NCBI GenBank assembly: GCA_027483885.1
Contig: JAIXTO010000042.1
Span: 1 to 64,000, forward strand
Source: Rhizobiaceae bacterium
GTDB lineage: Bacteria; Pseudomonadota; Alphaproteobacteria; Rhizobiales; Rhizobiaceae
Reading direction: 5' to 3'
DNA length: 64,000 bases
Under the pieces are notes generated by a model. That model was given only the letters and a program-made list of their open reading frames with translations. It was not told the DNA's origin and did no database searches. Positions 19,959 through 28,243 of the stretch are shown piece after piece (positions within the stretch are counted from its first letter, which is position 1; each line of letters starts with the position of its first letter). Made by a program: the position numbers and the translations under genes.

Positions 19959-20887
19959 CAGTAATGCACCTTCCGGTCCATATGCACCATCTGGCCAATC
20001 GACAGGATGAGCACGATCACCAGGAACAGCAGGGTGAGGGCTGCCGCATAACCGGTGTTGGAATATTCAAAGCCCTCGAGATACAGTTCGAACAGCAGCG
20101 TTTCGGAACCGAACCGGCCCTTCGTCAGCACGGCCACCGTCTCGAACACCTTGAAGGCGGAGATCGAGGTGGTGACGACGACGAACAGCGTCGTCGGCCC
20201 CAGCATCGGCCAGGTGACGGTGAGGAAACGATCGATCGGATTTTTCGCGCCGTCGAGGCGGGCCGCCTCATGCAGATCCCTGGGGATGGCGGTGAGGCCG
20301 GCCAGAAACAGCACCATGTTGAAACCCAGCACCTGCCAGATGCCGATCAGCGCCATGGTCGGGATCAGCAGAACGGGGTTGGACAGGAATGCCACCGGCT
20401 CGAAACCAAAGGCCTTGATGGCGGCATTGACCGGGCCGAGCGAGGGATGCAGCAGGAACTGCCAGACGGTTGCCATCGCCACCAGCGTCGCGGTGACCGG
20501 CAGGAAATAGGCGATCTCCCAGAAGGCGCGGCTTTTCTTGCGTTTATAGACCAGAAGCGCCACGCCCAGCGCCAAGAGAACGCCGAACGGAATGACGATC
20601 ACGGCATAGAGGACGGTATTCCTCAACGAGCGCAGAAACACCGTGTCGCTGAAGGCCTTGATGAAGTTATCGAACCCGACAAAATGGATCGACAGCGCGC
20701 CGAGCTGATAATCGGTGACCGAAAAGACGCAGAGAACGACAATCGGGATGATGTAGAAAGCCAGGAGCAGGATGGCAGACGGTGCAGCAAAAAACAGCCC
20801 CAGCCGCGCCATCCGGCGGTCGGCGGGGGAGCGTTTGGCGCGGACCTTTGCCGGCTGTTTGACGAGTGTCACATCGGCCATCGTCAT
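19958..20887 (-). CDS. ugpA: ABC transporter permease (UgpA-like)
   Basis: A 309-residue permease of the MalF/UgpA type. The N-terminal cytoplasmic segment is basic (KVRAKRSPADRRMARLG) and is followed by six helices. The EAA loop is DLHEAARLDGAKNPIDRF. The start ATG 20887 overlaps the stop of the ATPase gene by four bases; ATG 20881 is also possible. Second gene of the C-A-E-B-phosphodiesterase operon. Confidence 0.87.
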   Translation of the reverse strand: MTMADVTLVKQPAKVRAKRSPADRRMARLGLFFAAPSAILLLAFYIIPIVVLCVFSVTDYQLGALSIHFVGFDNFIKAFSDTVFLRSLRNTVLYAVIVIPFGVLLALGVALLVYKRKKSRAFWEIAYFLPVTATLVAMATVWQFLLHPSLGPVNAAIKAFGFEPVAFLSNPVLLIPTMALIGIWQVLGFNMVLFLAGLTAIPRDLHEAARLDGAKNPIDRFLTVTWPMLGPTTLFVVVTTSISAFKVFETVAVLTKGRFGSETLLFELYLEGFEYSNTGYAAALTLLFLVIVLILSIGQMVHMDRKVHY

Positions 20888-22029
20888 GCGGCAACCCGTG
20901 CGCGGGCGGACACATCGCAGCGCCTGCCATCAGCGCCGAACAGATGGGCGCGCTGTTCGGCAAAGCCCAGACGCAGCAGGCCGTCGGCTTCACTCGGCAG
21001 GCTTTCGCCGGCATGCTGGCGCATGACGACACGCACCGACTGATCCTGCACCAGCGCGCAGGTGACGAAGCGATCGGCACCATAGGTTTCGCTGCGCAGG
21101 ACCCGAACGGCGAGACCATCTGCTGCCGGGCGAAGATCTTCGGCACGAATGCCAAGCGTCGCCGGGCCTGCAGCCTGTGCTGCCGCTTCAAGACCGAATT
21201 CCTGGCCGAAAGCCGAGATACGGCCGGACATGCCGATTTCCACGGGCAGGAGATTGATCGTCGGCGTTCCGATGAAGCGGGCTACGGTCAAGGATGCCGG
21301 CCGCTGATAAAGTTCGTCCGGCGTGCCGAGTTGCTCGATACCGCCTTCCGACATCAGCGCGATGCGGTCGGACATGGTCATCGCTTCGATCTGGTCATGG
21401 GTTACATAGATGAACGTGGCGCCGAGGCGGCGATGCAGGCCGGTCAGTTCCTCGCGCATATGGGCGCGCAACTTGGCATCGAGGTTGGACAGCGGCTCGT
21501 CCATCAGGAAGGCGGCCGGCTGGCGCACCAGGGCACGGGCCAGAGCCACGCGCTGGCGCTGGCCACCGGAAAGCTGCGCCGGCTTGCGGTCCAGAAGATG
21601 GCCGATCTGCAGGGTTTCCGCGGCCTCTTCGACCGAAGTAGCGATGTCGCGCAATGTGTCAGCGCTGGCGATCATTCGCCCGATCAGCGGCAGCCGAGCC
21701 GTAAACGACAGACGACGCATCCTGAGCGGCGTGGCAATGTTCTCACGCACCGTCATGTGCGGGTAAAGCGCGTAGGACTGAAACACCATGGCAAGGTTGC
21801 GTTCGCTCGGATCGACGTCGGTAACTTGTCTGTTGCCGATGGAGACTGTGCCCCGGTCGGGTGTCTCAAGGCCGGCGATGATCCGCAACAGGGTGGATTT
21901 TCCACATCCGGACATGCCGACCAGCGACAGGAATTCGCCGGGGCGGATGGCAAGATCGATGGATTTCAGGACATTGTCTGCCCCGAAGCTTTTTTCGATA
22001 CCCTGAAGTTCTAGCGATTGCGGCTGCAT
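20884..22029 (-). CDS. ugpC: ABC transporter ATP-binding protein (UgpC/MalK-like)
   Basis: The 381-residue ATPase has Walker A GMSGCGKST, signature [16 protein letters not shown], Walker B AFLMDEPLSNLDAKLR, the switch histidine in YVTHDQIEAM, and a C-terminal OB/TOBE domain from about residue 240. This is the MalK/UgpC layout. ATG 22029 has AAGGAG seven bases upstream. It is the promoter-proximal gene of the operon, unlike the more usual ugpBAEC order. A Pho-box-like repeat lies 39 bp upstream. Confidence 0.87.
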   Translation of the reverse strand: MQPQSLELQGIEKSFGADNVLKSIDLAIRPGEFLSLVGMSGCGKSTLLRIIAGLETPDRGTVSIGNRQVTDVDPSERNLAMVFQSYALYPHMTVRENIATPLRMRRLSFTARLPLIGRMIASADTLRDIATSVEEAAETLQIGHLLDRKPAQLSGGQRQRVALARALVRQPAAFLMDEPLSNLDAKLRAHMREELTGLHRRLGATFIYVTHDQIEAMTMSDRIALMSEGGIEQLGTPDELYQRPASLTVARFIGTPTINLLPVEIGMSGRISAFGQEFGLEAAAQAAGPATLGIRAEDLRPAADGLAVRVLRSETYGADRFVTCALVQDQSVRVVMRQHAGESLPSEADGLLRLGFAEQRAHLFGADGRRCDVSARARVAA

Positions 22030-22067
22030 GCGGCGCTCCTTTGCGGCGCACCGTATGCGTCCCAGCC

Positions 22068-22085
22068 ATGACAAACAGACGACAG
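22068..22085 (-). promoter_or_regulatory. Candidate Pho box upstream of ugpC
   Basis: The minus strand reads CTGTCGT-CTGT-TTGTCAT. These are two heptamers in direct repeat with the 11-bp period of PhoB sites, each one mismatch from CTGTCAT (12 of 14 heptamer positions). The site ends 39 bp before the ugpC start. Its orientation and position suit activation of the ugp operon under phosphate limitation. Confidence 0.6.
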
Positions 22086-22193
22086 TTTCTCGATGTTTTG
22101 ATTATAACGCACAGAAAGGGCGTCGATCCCGCCATCATGGCGCAACGGCCATGCGGTGTCCGCATGGTCATCTTGGGCTGTCGAACACACCCA

Positions 22194-22224
22194 AATAAAC
22201 ATGATTTCTTTTGTCATGTTTATT
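22194..22224. promoter_or_regulatory. Perfect 11-bp inverted repeat with TGA-N9-TCA core, candidate RirA (IRO) box
   Basis: AATAAACATGA (22194-22204) is repeated as its exact complement TCATGTTTATT (22214-22224) around a 9-bp spacer. The inner ends give TGA-N9-TCA, the core described for the iron-responsive operator of RirA in rhizobia. It lies 63 bp upstream of the ECF sigma gene. Repression of the fecI-fecR-receptor unit when iron is sufficient is the natural reading. The match to the core is seen; binding by RirA is inferred. Confidence 0.65.
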
Positions 22225-22286
22225 GCCTGCCCATCAAATTTATCGTAAGCGGTGGCTCTCGCACAATCGACTGAAAGCTCTTGCCC

Positions 22287-22811
22287 ATGTGGATTAAGTC
22301 TGCCGCGCACGCCCGCGTTGATGACGCCATGGAGATCCACTACCAAGAGCTTTGCCGCGCCATGAAACGGCGTGGGCATGCCGCCGCAACCTCGCAGGAA
22401 ATCGTCCATGAGGTCTATCTGCGCCTCGCCAACACACCGAAACTGGTGGAGAACAGGCCGGTTCTGAGGGCATTTCTCATCCGCGTCTGCGCCAATCTCG
22501 GGATAGACCGCCTGCGACGGGAGAGGCTGGAGCGCCGGCTGTTTTCAGGCATGACCGAGGAGGCGTTGAGTGTGCCCCAGCCGCTTGGCGACGCGGACGC
22601 GCGCGCCGATGGGCCGTACCGGCTGAAACGCCTGCGCCAGGCCATCATGAAAATGTCCTATCAGCGGCGACAGGTGTTTCTTGCCAGCTGCATTGGAAAC
22701 CTCACCCCCGACGAGATTGCCACGCGCTGCGGGATCAGCCGCAACATGGTCGATCGCCACATCCGCAAGGCCTATCTGCATTGCCTCGAATGCCTTGAGG
22801 ACACGCTCTGA
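22287..22811 (+). CDS. ECF sigma factor, FecI type
   Basis: A 174-residue sigma factor of the iron-starvation (FecI) group. Region 2 is visible in SQEIVHEVYLRLAN and FLIRVCANLGIDRLRRERLERR. Region 4 is in QVFLASCIGNLTPDEIATRCGISRNMVDRHIRKA. It would direct RNA polymerase to the receptor gene once the FecR-type partner signals. I use ATG 22287; an in-frame TTG at 22281 is possible. The stop overlaps the fecR-like start as TGATG. The upstream inverted repeat suggests iron control. Confidence 0.9.
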   Translation: MWIKSAAHARVDDAMEIHYQELCRAMKRRGHAAATSQEIVHEVYLRLANTPKLVENRPVLRAFLIRVCANLGIDRLRRERLERRLFSGMTEEALSVPQPLGDADARADGPYRLKRLRQAIMKMSYQRRQVFLASCIGNLTPDEIATRCGISRNMVDRHIRKAYLHCLECLEDTL

Positions 22812-23755
22812 TGGCCGGGATGAAAACCACAAGGCAGATGCGCGAAGAAGCCATCGACTGGCTTTTCCAGCTGCGTGAGCATCCCGACGACGCGGCGATC
22901 CGGGCATCGTTCGAGGCCTGGGCTGCAGCCGATCCACGCCATCCGCAGATTTTCGAGCAGATCGAATGTCTGATCGGCGATACGTCCCGGCTGCTTACCG
23001 AGGACGACCGGTTTCTGTCGAAGGCAAGCCGCAAGCCTGTTTCGCGAAAGGTGAAAGGGGCAGCGGCCGGCTTTGCCGGCCTCTGTCTGCTGGCAGGTCT
23101 TCACCTCGATATCCCACTTCGTCTTCGTGCCGACCATATCTCCGCCATCGGCCGCAGTGAAATCATCCGGATGGCGGACGGCTCGGTCGTGACGCTGAAC
23201 GCCAACAGTGCGATTGCAATTCGCTTCACGCAAGAGCAGCGCTGCATCATCCTGCTGCGCGGCGAGGTGTTCGTGGAGGTCCGTCCGGACCCGTCGCGCC
23301 CCTTCTGCGTGGAGGCGGGTGGTGGGAAAACGACAGCACTCGGCACCGCATTTGATGTCGACCTCCGGGGCGCTGAAACCCAGGTTGCGGTAGAGGAGCA
23401 TAGCGTGAAGATCGAGGCCGGCGCGGCAACGCCCACGACGATCCTCCAGCAGAACCAGTCGATCGTTTATGATGAGAACGGAAAGTTGCGTGATCCGCAA
23501 ACGATGGATCCCTCGACCATCGGCGCCTGGCGACAGGGACGGTTGGTGTTCGAGAACCAGCCGCTTGGCGATATCGTCACCGGCATCCAACGATATCTGC
23601 CCGGCCATGTTCTCGTCGCCACGGCAAATCTGCGGCAAAAACGGCTCAGCGGCAGCCTTGATCTCACGCACCCGAAAGCCGCTCTCGATGACCTTGCGGC
23701 AGCCTTCGAGATCCGCGTCACCCATGTCGGCGCCTATCTCACGATCCTCCACTGA
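22811..23755 (+). CDS. FecR-type anti-sigma/sensor protein
   Basis: The 314-residue protein passes the receptor's signal to the FecI-type sigma factor. The N-terminal cytoplasmic part (MREEAIDWLFQLREHPDDAAI, DUF4880-like) precedes one transmembrane helix near residues 80-95 (AAGFAGLCLLAGLHLDI). The periplasmic FecR domain follows (IIRMADGSVVTLNANSAIAI, LLRGEVFVEV), and the C-terminal part (DIVTGIQRYLPGHV) is the segment that contacts the receptor's signalling domain in this family. It overlaps the sigma gene and precedes the receptor by 89 bp. Confidence 0.92.
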   Translation: MAGMKTTRQMREEAIDWLFQLREHPDDAAIRASFEAWAAADPRHPQIFEQIECLIGDTSRLLTEDDRFLSKASRKPVSRKVKGAAAGFAGLCLLAGLHLDIPLRLRADHISAIGRSEIIRMADGSVVTLNANSAIAIRFTQEQRCIILLRGEVFVEVRPDPSRPFCVEAGGGKTTALGTAFDVDLRGAETQVAVEEHSVKIEAGAATPTTILQQNQSIVYDENGKLRDPQTMDPSTIGAWRQGRLVFENQPLGDIVTGIQRYLPGHVLVATANLRQKRLSGSLDLTHPKAALDDLAAAFEIRVTHVGAYLTILH

Positions 23756-23844
23756 AGAAATTTTCGGTCAACCTGTCCTGAAACGGAAGGCTCATTCGTA
23801 CGGCTGGCAGAGAACATATTTTGCTGCCCAAGGAGCTTATCCGT

Positions 23845-26346
23845 ATGACAAACAACACCCGGTCAACGCGCCGCCGGTTGAGACTGCCGCTGCTTTCCCT
23901 GTTTCTGACGAGCGTCGCCCTGACCTCGCTTCCAGCGGTCGCAAACGCACAACAGGCCGGCCGGATCGCCATTGACCTGCCCGCCGGCAGTGTTGCCACG
24001 AGCCTCAATCGCCTCGCCAGCCAGTCCGGCCTTCAGGTCGTTTTCGATGCGACGCTTGCAAGCGGGCGCACGAACGCCAGGATTACCGGTTCGATGACCG
24101 TGGGCGAGGCTTTGGAAAAGCTGCTGGCCGGAACGGGCCTCACCTATCGGTTTGTTGCCGAACGGACGGTGAAGCTTGAAAAACTCTCCCCTGATGCAGC
24201 CGCGGCAACCGGCGGCGATGAAACGGTTCTGCCGCGCGTGACGGTGGCAGCCGGCGGCCTGTTCAACAGCGGCGCGCCGAGCGTGGCGGAGATCAACGGG
24301 CGTCAGATCGAGGCCGCCCAATCAAACTCCCTGCCGCAACTTTTGCAGAAGACGCCGGGTGTCACCGCCACCGGCGGGGTCAGGCTGCAAGGGCAGAGCA
24401 TCTCCATTCGTGGCTTTACCCGGCAATCGGATGTCCGGATCCTGCTGGATGGCGCGCCAAAGAATTTCGAGCGCTACGATCAGGGCACGGTCTTCGTGGA
24501 CCCGGAACTGCTGAAGCGCGTGGAAATCCTCAAAGGAGCAACGTCGGTGCGTTATGGCAATGGCGGGTTCGGCGGCACGGTCATCATGGAAAGCAAGACC
24601 GCGGAAGACATGCTGCTTGAGGGGAAAAGTTTTGGAGCCTGGGTGAAGTCCGGTTATCAGAGCGCCAACAAACAACGCCTGGGGTCGGCGGCCGTCTATG
24701 GCAAGTCCGATTTTGGCGGCCCCGTCACCTATGATGGCATGGCCTCGGTCATCTGGCGCAAGAGCGACAATGTGCGCGTCGGCGGCGGACAGGTCTACGA
24801 GGCCTCCAGCGATAAGCTGACATCCTTCTCCGCCAACGGGGGCCTGGAAGTCGACGGACACGAATTGAGGGCCTCCGTCATCTACGGTCGCTCGTCGGAT
24901 TATGGCCCGCCGGCGGCCAATCGCGGTGACCTGGACCTCACGGCCTCCAGCATTGCTCGTTATGGATATGAGACCGCGCGGCTGCGGGCGCTGGCCCTTC
25001 GCGAGATGGAGGACTTCTCCTCGACGCTGAAATACGCCTATACCGGCGACAGCGATCTGGTGAACGTCAAGGCGATGCTCAGCCTCTCCTCCACCGACCT
25101 GCACATGACGCGCCCGACGATCTCAGGCTACGTTCCCAGCGCGAGCCTCGGCGGCCAGGAGGATGATGCCAAATACACCGATATCAAGTTCGAGCTGGAA
25201 AACACCTCGTATTTCGATCTGGGCGGCTTTTCGCATGCGGCCAATTACGGTGTTCAGTATGTGCATCACGATCGCGACACCTGGATGTACGACATCGCCA
25301 ACAAGAACAGCGCTCAGTATAATTATGGCTATTACTCGTCCTGGATCATGCCGCAAGGCAAGCAGGACACGCTCTCCGCCTTTGTCAGGGACGAGATCGG
25401 CCTGACGCCGGATTTCAAGGTAACCCCCGGGCTTCGCTTCGATTATGTGCGCTCGCAAGGCGTGCCGAATGCCGCGCCGCGCTATAACGATCCGGCAGCC
25501 GGCCACGACTATTCCGCCACGTCCCATACGGGGGTCACGCCCGCACTCAGCCTTCGCTGGGAGGCAACGCCTGAAACAACCCTCTTTGCCGACTGGGCCT
25601 ATGCCATGCGCGTGCCTGTGATCGACGAGCTTTATTCCAGCCAGAGCGCCTCGACCAAGGCGTCCGCCACCTCCCGCGATCTTGAGGTCGAACGAAACAA
25701 CACGATCAACATCGGCCTGTCACGCCAGTTCGACGGACTGCTGTCTGAAGAGGACACGCTGAAAACGTCCGTGGCAATCTTCTACAACCATGTCACCAAC
25801 CCGGTGACGCGCCGGTTCGGCAGCGCCAATCTCGCCAACATCACCGGGCCTGTGCCGTTCTACTGGAATACGCCGAGCTACAAGATCTACGGCGCGGATT
25901 TCTCCGTGAACTACGATTCCGAGAGCATATTTTCCAACATCGGCCTTGCCTGGATGAACGGCTCGCGCAACGGCGCCATCAATGACGTCAGTGGTCCGAA
26001 CACCTATTTCCAGGACCTTGCGCCGTTTACCGGCAATGTCCAGCTGGGCTACAAGATCCCGGAATGGGACCTGTCGATCAGCTGGAACGGTTTGTTCGTG
26101 TCAGCCCAGAAGCGTACCCCTTACAATCAGGGAACCGGCTATTTTTATGCCCGCCCCGAAAGCAAGGGCTATGCCGTCCACGGCATTTCGGTGGACTGGA
26201 CCCCGAAGGAGGGAAGCCTTGCGGGCATGGAGATGCATGCCGCAATCGACAACCTGTTCGACAAATATTACGAGCCCTATCTCTCGGATGGGATCGCGGC
26301 CATGCCGGGCCGGAACTTCAAGCTGTCGATCAGCCGAAAATTCTAG
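23845..26346 (+). CDS. TonB-dependent transducer/receptor with N-terminal signalling (STN) domain
   Basis: This 833-residue outer-membrane receptor begins with a signal peptide (ending ANAQ|QAG). An STN signalling domain follows at about residues 40-115 (AIDLPAGSVATSLNRLASQSG), then a plug (PQLLQKTPGV, SIRGFTRQSDVRILLDGAPKN) and a barrel ending in aromatic F (LSISRKF). The STN domain fits regulation through FecR/FecI. Tail sequence (AIDNLFDKYYEPYLSDG, GRNFKLSIS) resembles heme/hemoglobin-type receptors, but the FRAP and NPNL boxes of heme receptors are only loosely matched (MRVP; ERNN). The ligand could be heme or a siderophore. AAGGAG at 23830-23835 supports ATG 23845. Confidence 0.9.
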   Translation: MTNNTRSTRRRLRLPLLSLFLTSVALTSLPAVANAQQAGRIAIDLPAGSVATSLNRLASQSGLQVVFDATLASGRTNARITGSMTVGEALEKLLAGTGLTYRFVAERTVKLEKLSPDAAAATGGDETVLPRVTVAAGGLFNSGAPSVAEINGRQIEAAQSNSLPQLLQKTPGVTATGGVRLQGQSISIRGFTRQSDVRILLDGAPKNFERYDQGTVFVDPELLKRVEILKGATSVRYGNGGFGGTVIMESKTAEDMLLEGKSFGAWVKSGYQSANKQRLGSAAVYGKSDFGGPVTYDGMASVIWRKSDNVRVGGGQVYEASSDKLTSFSANGGLEVDGHELRASVIYGRSSDYGPPAANRGDLDLTASSIARYGYETARLRALALREMEDFSSTLKYAYTGDSDLVNVKAMLSLSSTDLHMTRPTISGYVPSASLGGQEDDAKYTDIKFELENTSYFDLGGFSHAANYGVQYVHHDRDTWMYDIANKNSAQYNYGYYSSWIMPQGKQDTLSAFVRDEIGLTPDFKVTPGLRFDYVRSQGVPNAAPRYNDPAAGHDYSATSHTGVTPALSLRWEATPETTLFADWAYAMRVPVIDELYSSQSASTKASATSRDLEVERNNTINIGLSRQFDGLLSEEDTLKTSVAIFYNHVTNPVTRRFGSANLANITGPVPFYWNTPSYKIYGADFSVNYDSESIFSNIGLAWMNGSRNGAINDVSGPNTYFQDLAPFTGNVQLGYKIPEWDLSISWNGLFVSAQKRTPYNQGTGYFYARPESKGYAVHGISVDWTPKEGSLAGMEMHAAIDNLFDKYYEPYLSDGIAAMPGRNFKLSISRKF

Positions 26347-26392
26347 TCCGGACTTGCGGCATCACAGCCCGGATGACGGGTGAGCGACGGGT

Positions 26393-26410
26393 GGTGAGAT
26401 GCATCTCACC
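26393..26410. terminator. Perfect 18-bp palindrome between convergent genes
   Basis: GGTGAGATGCATCTCACC is fully self-complementary. In RNA it can form a 7-bp stem with a TGCA tetraloop on either strand. It lies in the 148 bp between the convergent receptor and ThDP-enzyme genes, where a bidirectional terminator is expected. No T tract follows on either side, so a protein-binding site is the alternative. Confidence 0.35.
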
Positions 26411-26494
26411 TTGGTCAGCGGCCACCCTTTTCCCTACCCTGAGGCGAGGACCTTGAAGACAAGGCATATCGGCCCTCCCCGTCAAGCCGTGCCA

Positions 26495-28219
26495 TCAGGG
26501 CGCAATCCGGATTTCGACCAGCGCCTGGGTCTTTTCCGTGGTGACATGGGCAATGGCCGCCTGAAGCACGCCGAGCAGATCGACGGCCCGCTCGACCTGT
26601 GCTGTCCAGGCCCTGCTTGCCGCAGCCACCTTGGTGAAATCCGGAGACGGTGTGAGCGACACGAGCGGCATGGCGTTTGATTTTGCTGCATATCCATCCG
26701 GATAGACGCCAAGAACAGACTGGCGCACCGCGCCCCATTCGAGATTGTTGAGCACCAGAACCAGAAGCGGGATTTCCAACGCCTCGGCGATCTGGTGGCA
26801 GGCGACGGGATTGGCAAACATGTAGGAACCGTCACCCATCGTGGCGATCACCAGTCTGTCGGGATCGGCAAGCTTCATGCCGAGCCCTGCCGGAAACGAC
26901 CAGCCGAGACCGCCAGAATGTGGCTCCTGATACCAGGAACCATGCTCGCGCAGCGTCATCGGTTCCAGCGGCGCGCCCAGCTCTGACAGGATCGACGCAT
27001 GTCTCCCCTCGATCGCCTTCGAGAGCGTCAGGCTGACAAAGGCCTTGGTCATCAGTTCGCCGCAGCCGGCCTCCGCCTGCCGGATCACCGCCGTGCGGTG
27101 TGTGACCGCCGCCTTTTCGACATCGGCGCGGCGCGCTGCCCGGCTGGAGGTGTTGGCTTCGAGATAGCCGGAGGCAGCATCCGCGAGCGCCATGATCACG
27201 TCGCTCGTGTCACCCGTCAGGGCAAGGTCGCACGGAAAATTGCGCACCGGGAAGCGCGAATAGAGCGGATCCTGGCCGATATGGATGACCTTGCAGCCCT
27301 CACCAAGCGTATGGGTGTCCGGCGACCACGGCGCAAGGCAGTCGATGACGAACACCAGATCGGCCTCGGCCAGCCATTTTGCCGGATCCATGCCCACCGC
27401 CATCGGGTGGTCGGTCGGCACGCCAAGCTGGATCGCCCAGTACTGGTTGACGGCAATCCCCCAATCCAGCGCGAATTTGGACAGCGCGGCAAAAGCCTCT
27501 TCGCTGCCGGCACCCCGCTGGCAGATGATGAGCGGGCGTTTGGCTTGGGCGAGCATCTTGGCCGCACGCTCCAGATCAGCGGGGCGCGGGGCTGATGTCG
27601 CCGCAGCGATGCGGCTTGGCCGATCCAGTTCGCCCGACGGGCAGGGCTGGCAGAGCACCTCGCGCGGCAGGCTGAGATAGACCGGTCCGCGCGGTGTGGA
27701 ATTGGCGATGGCGGCAGCACGGTCGATGATGTCGACCGCCTGCTCGGGAAATTTCAGCTCGTAATCCCATTTGACCGATTCGCGGATCATGGCTGCCTGA
27801 TCACGCATTTCCTGGCCCCAGCCGATGGGCACGGTGCGCGCACCGAGCCGGCCCTGTTCGACCACCGGCGTGCGTCCGGAAAAGATCAGCATCGGAACAT
27901 GTTCGGTCGCCGCATTGATCGCGCCGATCGCGCAATTCGCCAGGCCGACATTGGTATGCGCCATCACAGCCTGCGCCTTGCCGGTGGCGAGGTAATAGCC
28001 ATAGGCCATGCCCATCGCGGCATTTTCGTGCGGGATGACGATCGCCTTCGGCAGCGGGATCTGCTTGGCGTTCGCCTCCGCGAGCCCCTCGATGATCGGC
28101 GGGAAGTCGGTGCCGGAATTGGCGAAGATATAATCGACGCCGACCGCCTTCAGGCGGGCAAGGATCGCCCCACCTGCGGTAATCGTGTCAGTCCCGGAGT
28201 TAGCCTTTGCATCAGTCAT
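26495..28219 (-). CDS. Thiamine-diphosphate-dependent enzyme (acetolactate synthase-like superfamily)
   Basis: The 574-residue protein has the three-domain layout of ThDP decarboxylases and carboligases. The N-terminal pyrimidine-binding domain carries the catalytic glutamate in VIPHENAAMGMAYGYY, the central domain has RPLIICQRGAGS, and the C-terminal domain has the ThDP motif GDGSYMFANP...LVLNN. The reaction cannot be named from sequence. A 2-keto acid is likely because of the chemistry of the family and the adjacent TRAP transporter. GAGAG six bases before ATG 28219 decides the start. It is the distal gene of the TRAP operon. Confidence 0.85.
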   Translation of the reverse strand: MTDAKANSGTDTITAGGAILARLKAVGVDYIFANSGTDFPPIIEGLAEANAKQIPLPKAIVIPHENAAMGMAYGYYLATGKAQAVMAHTNVGLANCAIGAINAATEHVPMLIFSGRTPVVEQGRLGARTVPIGWGQEMRDQAAMIRESVKWDYELKFPEQAVDIIDRAAAIANSTPRGPVYLSLPREVLCQPCPSGELDRPSRIAAATSAPRPADLERAAKMLAQAKRPLIICQRGAGSEEAFAALSKFALDWGIAVNQYWAIQLGVPTDHPMAVGMDPAKWLAEADLVFVIDCLAPWSPDTHTLGEGCKVIHIGQDPLYSRFPVRNFPCDLALTGDTSDVIMALADAASGYLEANTSSRAARRADVEKAAVTHRTAVIRQAEAGCGELMTKAFVSLTLSKAIEGRHASILSELGAPLEPMTLREHGSWYQEPHSGGLGWSFPAGLGMKLADPDRLVIATMGDGSYMFANPVACHQIAEALEIPLLVLVLNNLEWGAVRQSVLGVYPDGYAAKSNAMPLVSLTPSPDFTKVAAASRAWTAQVERAVDLLGVLQAAIAHVTTEKTQALVEIRIAP

Positions 28220-28243
28220 GGACAGTCTCTCTTGCATATCGGG

